In this document: in pieces, positions 6,166 through 6,465 of the stretch | Position numbering within the stretch: position 1 is the first letter of the stretch | How the letters are laid out: each line of letters starts with the position of its first letter | Assembly (NCBI GenBank): GCA_027316975.1 | Contig: DAHVFL010000280.1 | Location: forward strand, 1 to 6,465 | Length of the DNA stretch: 6,465 nucleotides | Direction of reading: 5' to 3' | Origin: Chloroflexota bacterium | GTDB taxonomy: Bacteria; Chloroflexota; Ktedonobacteria; Ktedonobacterales; Ktedonobacteraceae | Made by a program: the position numbers and the translations under genes | The notes under the pieces: generated by a model | The model's input: only the letters and a program-made list of their open reading frames with translations | What the model was told of the DNA's origin: nothing | The model's database searches: none

Positions 6166-6231
6166 TTTATGCAGCAGTCGTACCACCCCTGCGCCTATAA
6201 AACCTGTGCCGCCGGTAATCAGTACTGTCAT
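6166..6231 (-). pseudogene. 5' fragment of an NAD(P)-dependent epimerase/SDR gene, truncated
   Basis: On the minus strand an ATG at 6231 is preceded by AGGAG (6242-6238) with 6-nt spacing and begins MTVLITGGTGFIG, followed by AGVVRLL. This is the first beta strand and GxxGxxG dinucleotide-binding loop of extended short-chain dehydrogenases/NAD-dependent epimerases, with the usual helix start after it. The similarity stops after about 20 to 22 residues. The frame then runs antisense into the 3' end of the peptidase gene with meaningless sequence and hits TGA at 6108-6106, for a 41-codon ORF. A normal member has roughly 300 residues, so nearly the whole gene is missing and no catalytic YxxxK can be present. 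It lies 50 nt downstream of the dodecin gene on the same strand. It is best explained as the remnant of a gene cut by deletion or insertion; a chimeric assembly join is the alternative. Confidence 0.72.
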
Positions 6232-6237
6232 GACAGT

Positions 6238-6242
6238 CTCCT
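6238..6242 (-). promoter_or_regulatory. Ribosome binding site of the truncated SDR gene
   Basis: The minus-strand AGGAG is 6 nt before the ATG at 6231. Its good preservation supports a real former gene start and suggests the truncation is recent. Confidence 0.6.
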
Positions 6243-6281
6243 GCATTCTCTACTCAAGTTTGAGCTAACCCCTGAGCTGCC

Positions 6282-6465
6282 TTAGATGCTTTCCTCATAT
6301 TTGAAGGAAAGCTCAAGCTTCACACGGTAGGTCAGCGGCTTCCCAGGCTCGATATGGACATCTTGCTCAACGATGCGCGCAACCCGCAGGTTTCGCAGGG
6401 TCTGTGAGGCCCGCTCGACGGCTGCTGCTGCCGCATTTTCCCACGACTCTTCGCTGGTTCCTACC
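6282..6465 (-). CDS. Dodecin family flavin-binding protein (N-terminus beyond window)
   Basis: Reading the minus strand from the right edge gives 60 in-frame residues ending in TAA (6284-6282). They begin VGTSEESWENAAAAAVERA, continue with TLRNLRVARIVEQDV, and end YRVKLELSFKYEESI. This is the dodecin pattern: GTSxxSWExA with the Trp that stacks on flavin, the RV-hydrophobic-EQDV strand with its Gln, and the C-terminal SFKYE. Dodecins are small cytoplasmic proteins of about 65-75 residues that assemble as dodecamers and store or buffer riboflavin, FMN or (in bacteria) FMN/CoA. Only about the first 5-10 residues are missing here, beyond 6465. The gene converges on the peptidase gene and is followed 50 nt later by the SDR fragment on the same strand. 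The reading frame has no start codon inside the window. Confidence 0.9.
   Translation of the reverse strand, partial: VGTSEESWENAAAAAVERASQTLRNLRVARIVEQDVHIEPGKPLTYRVKLELSFKYEESI

Noticed and set aside
6249..6263. Short inverted repeat CTCAA-GT-TTGAG in the dodecin-SDR gap as a terminator
   Set aside because: Only 5 bp with a 2-nt loop and no T-run on either strand.
6073..6285. 70-codon plus-strand frame at the peptidase 3' end
   Set aside because: It overlaps the peptidase end and then reads antisense through the SDR remnant; there is no RBS and no recognisable protein.

Overview
The window looks like the chromosome of a moderately GC-rich bacterium, most likely a Chloroflexota lineage close to Ktedonobacteria. 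This placement is inferred, not proven. It rests on a secreted sedolisin (S53) protease carrying FAEG...ERPMYF-type C-terminal repeats, on short palindromic repeats of the GTAGGGACGCGAT type between genes, and on the LipA and E2 sequence style. No rRNA, tRNA, CRISPR array, transposase or phage gene was seen.

Layout: (1) Bases 3-560 are the C-terminal half of a 2-oxoacid dehydrogenase E2 acyltransferase cut by the left edge. (2) Bases 561-664 are a short intergenic stretch with two copies of a palindromic repeat, the second ending 2 nt before the lipA ribosome binding site. (3) lipA (665-1543) encodes lipoyl synthase. (4) An alpha/beta hydrolase (1540-2334) overlaps lipA by the classic ATGA. 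These three genes are co-oriented. The first two are linked by function: LipA makes the lipoyl cofactor that E2 carries. (5) A single-domain response regulator (2410-2820, GTG start) follows after a gap holding an imperfect inverted repeat. (6) A 1065-residue secreted pro-kumamolisin/sedolisin peptidase (2964-6161) has a complete set of catalytic residues and four roughly 111-residue C-terminal repeats. (7) The right end is on the minus strand. It holds a beheaded dodecin gene (6282 to beyond 6465) and, 50 nt downstream of it, a well-formed start of an NAD(P)-binding SDR/epimerase gene. That second gene has its RBS, ATG and GGTGFIG Rossmann motif, but its homology stops after about 20 residues, almost exactly where the peptidase gene ends.

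The most noteworthy items are the modular sedolisin with its repeat tail, the truncated SDR gene marking a recombination breakpoint beside the peptidase stop codon, and the palindromic repeat pair placed against the lipA start. I see no convincing undescribed multi-gene system here. The left part is ordinary central metabolism, and the novelty lies mainly in the secreted peptidase and its 3' junction.
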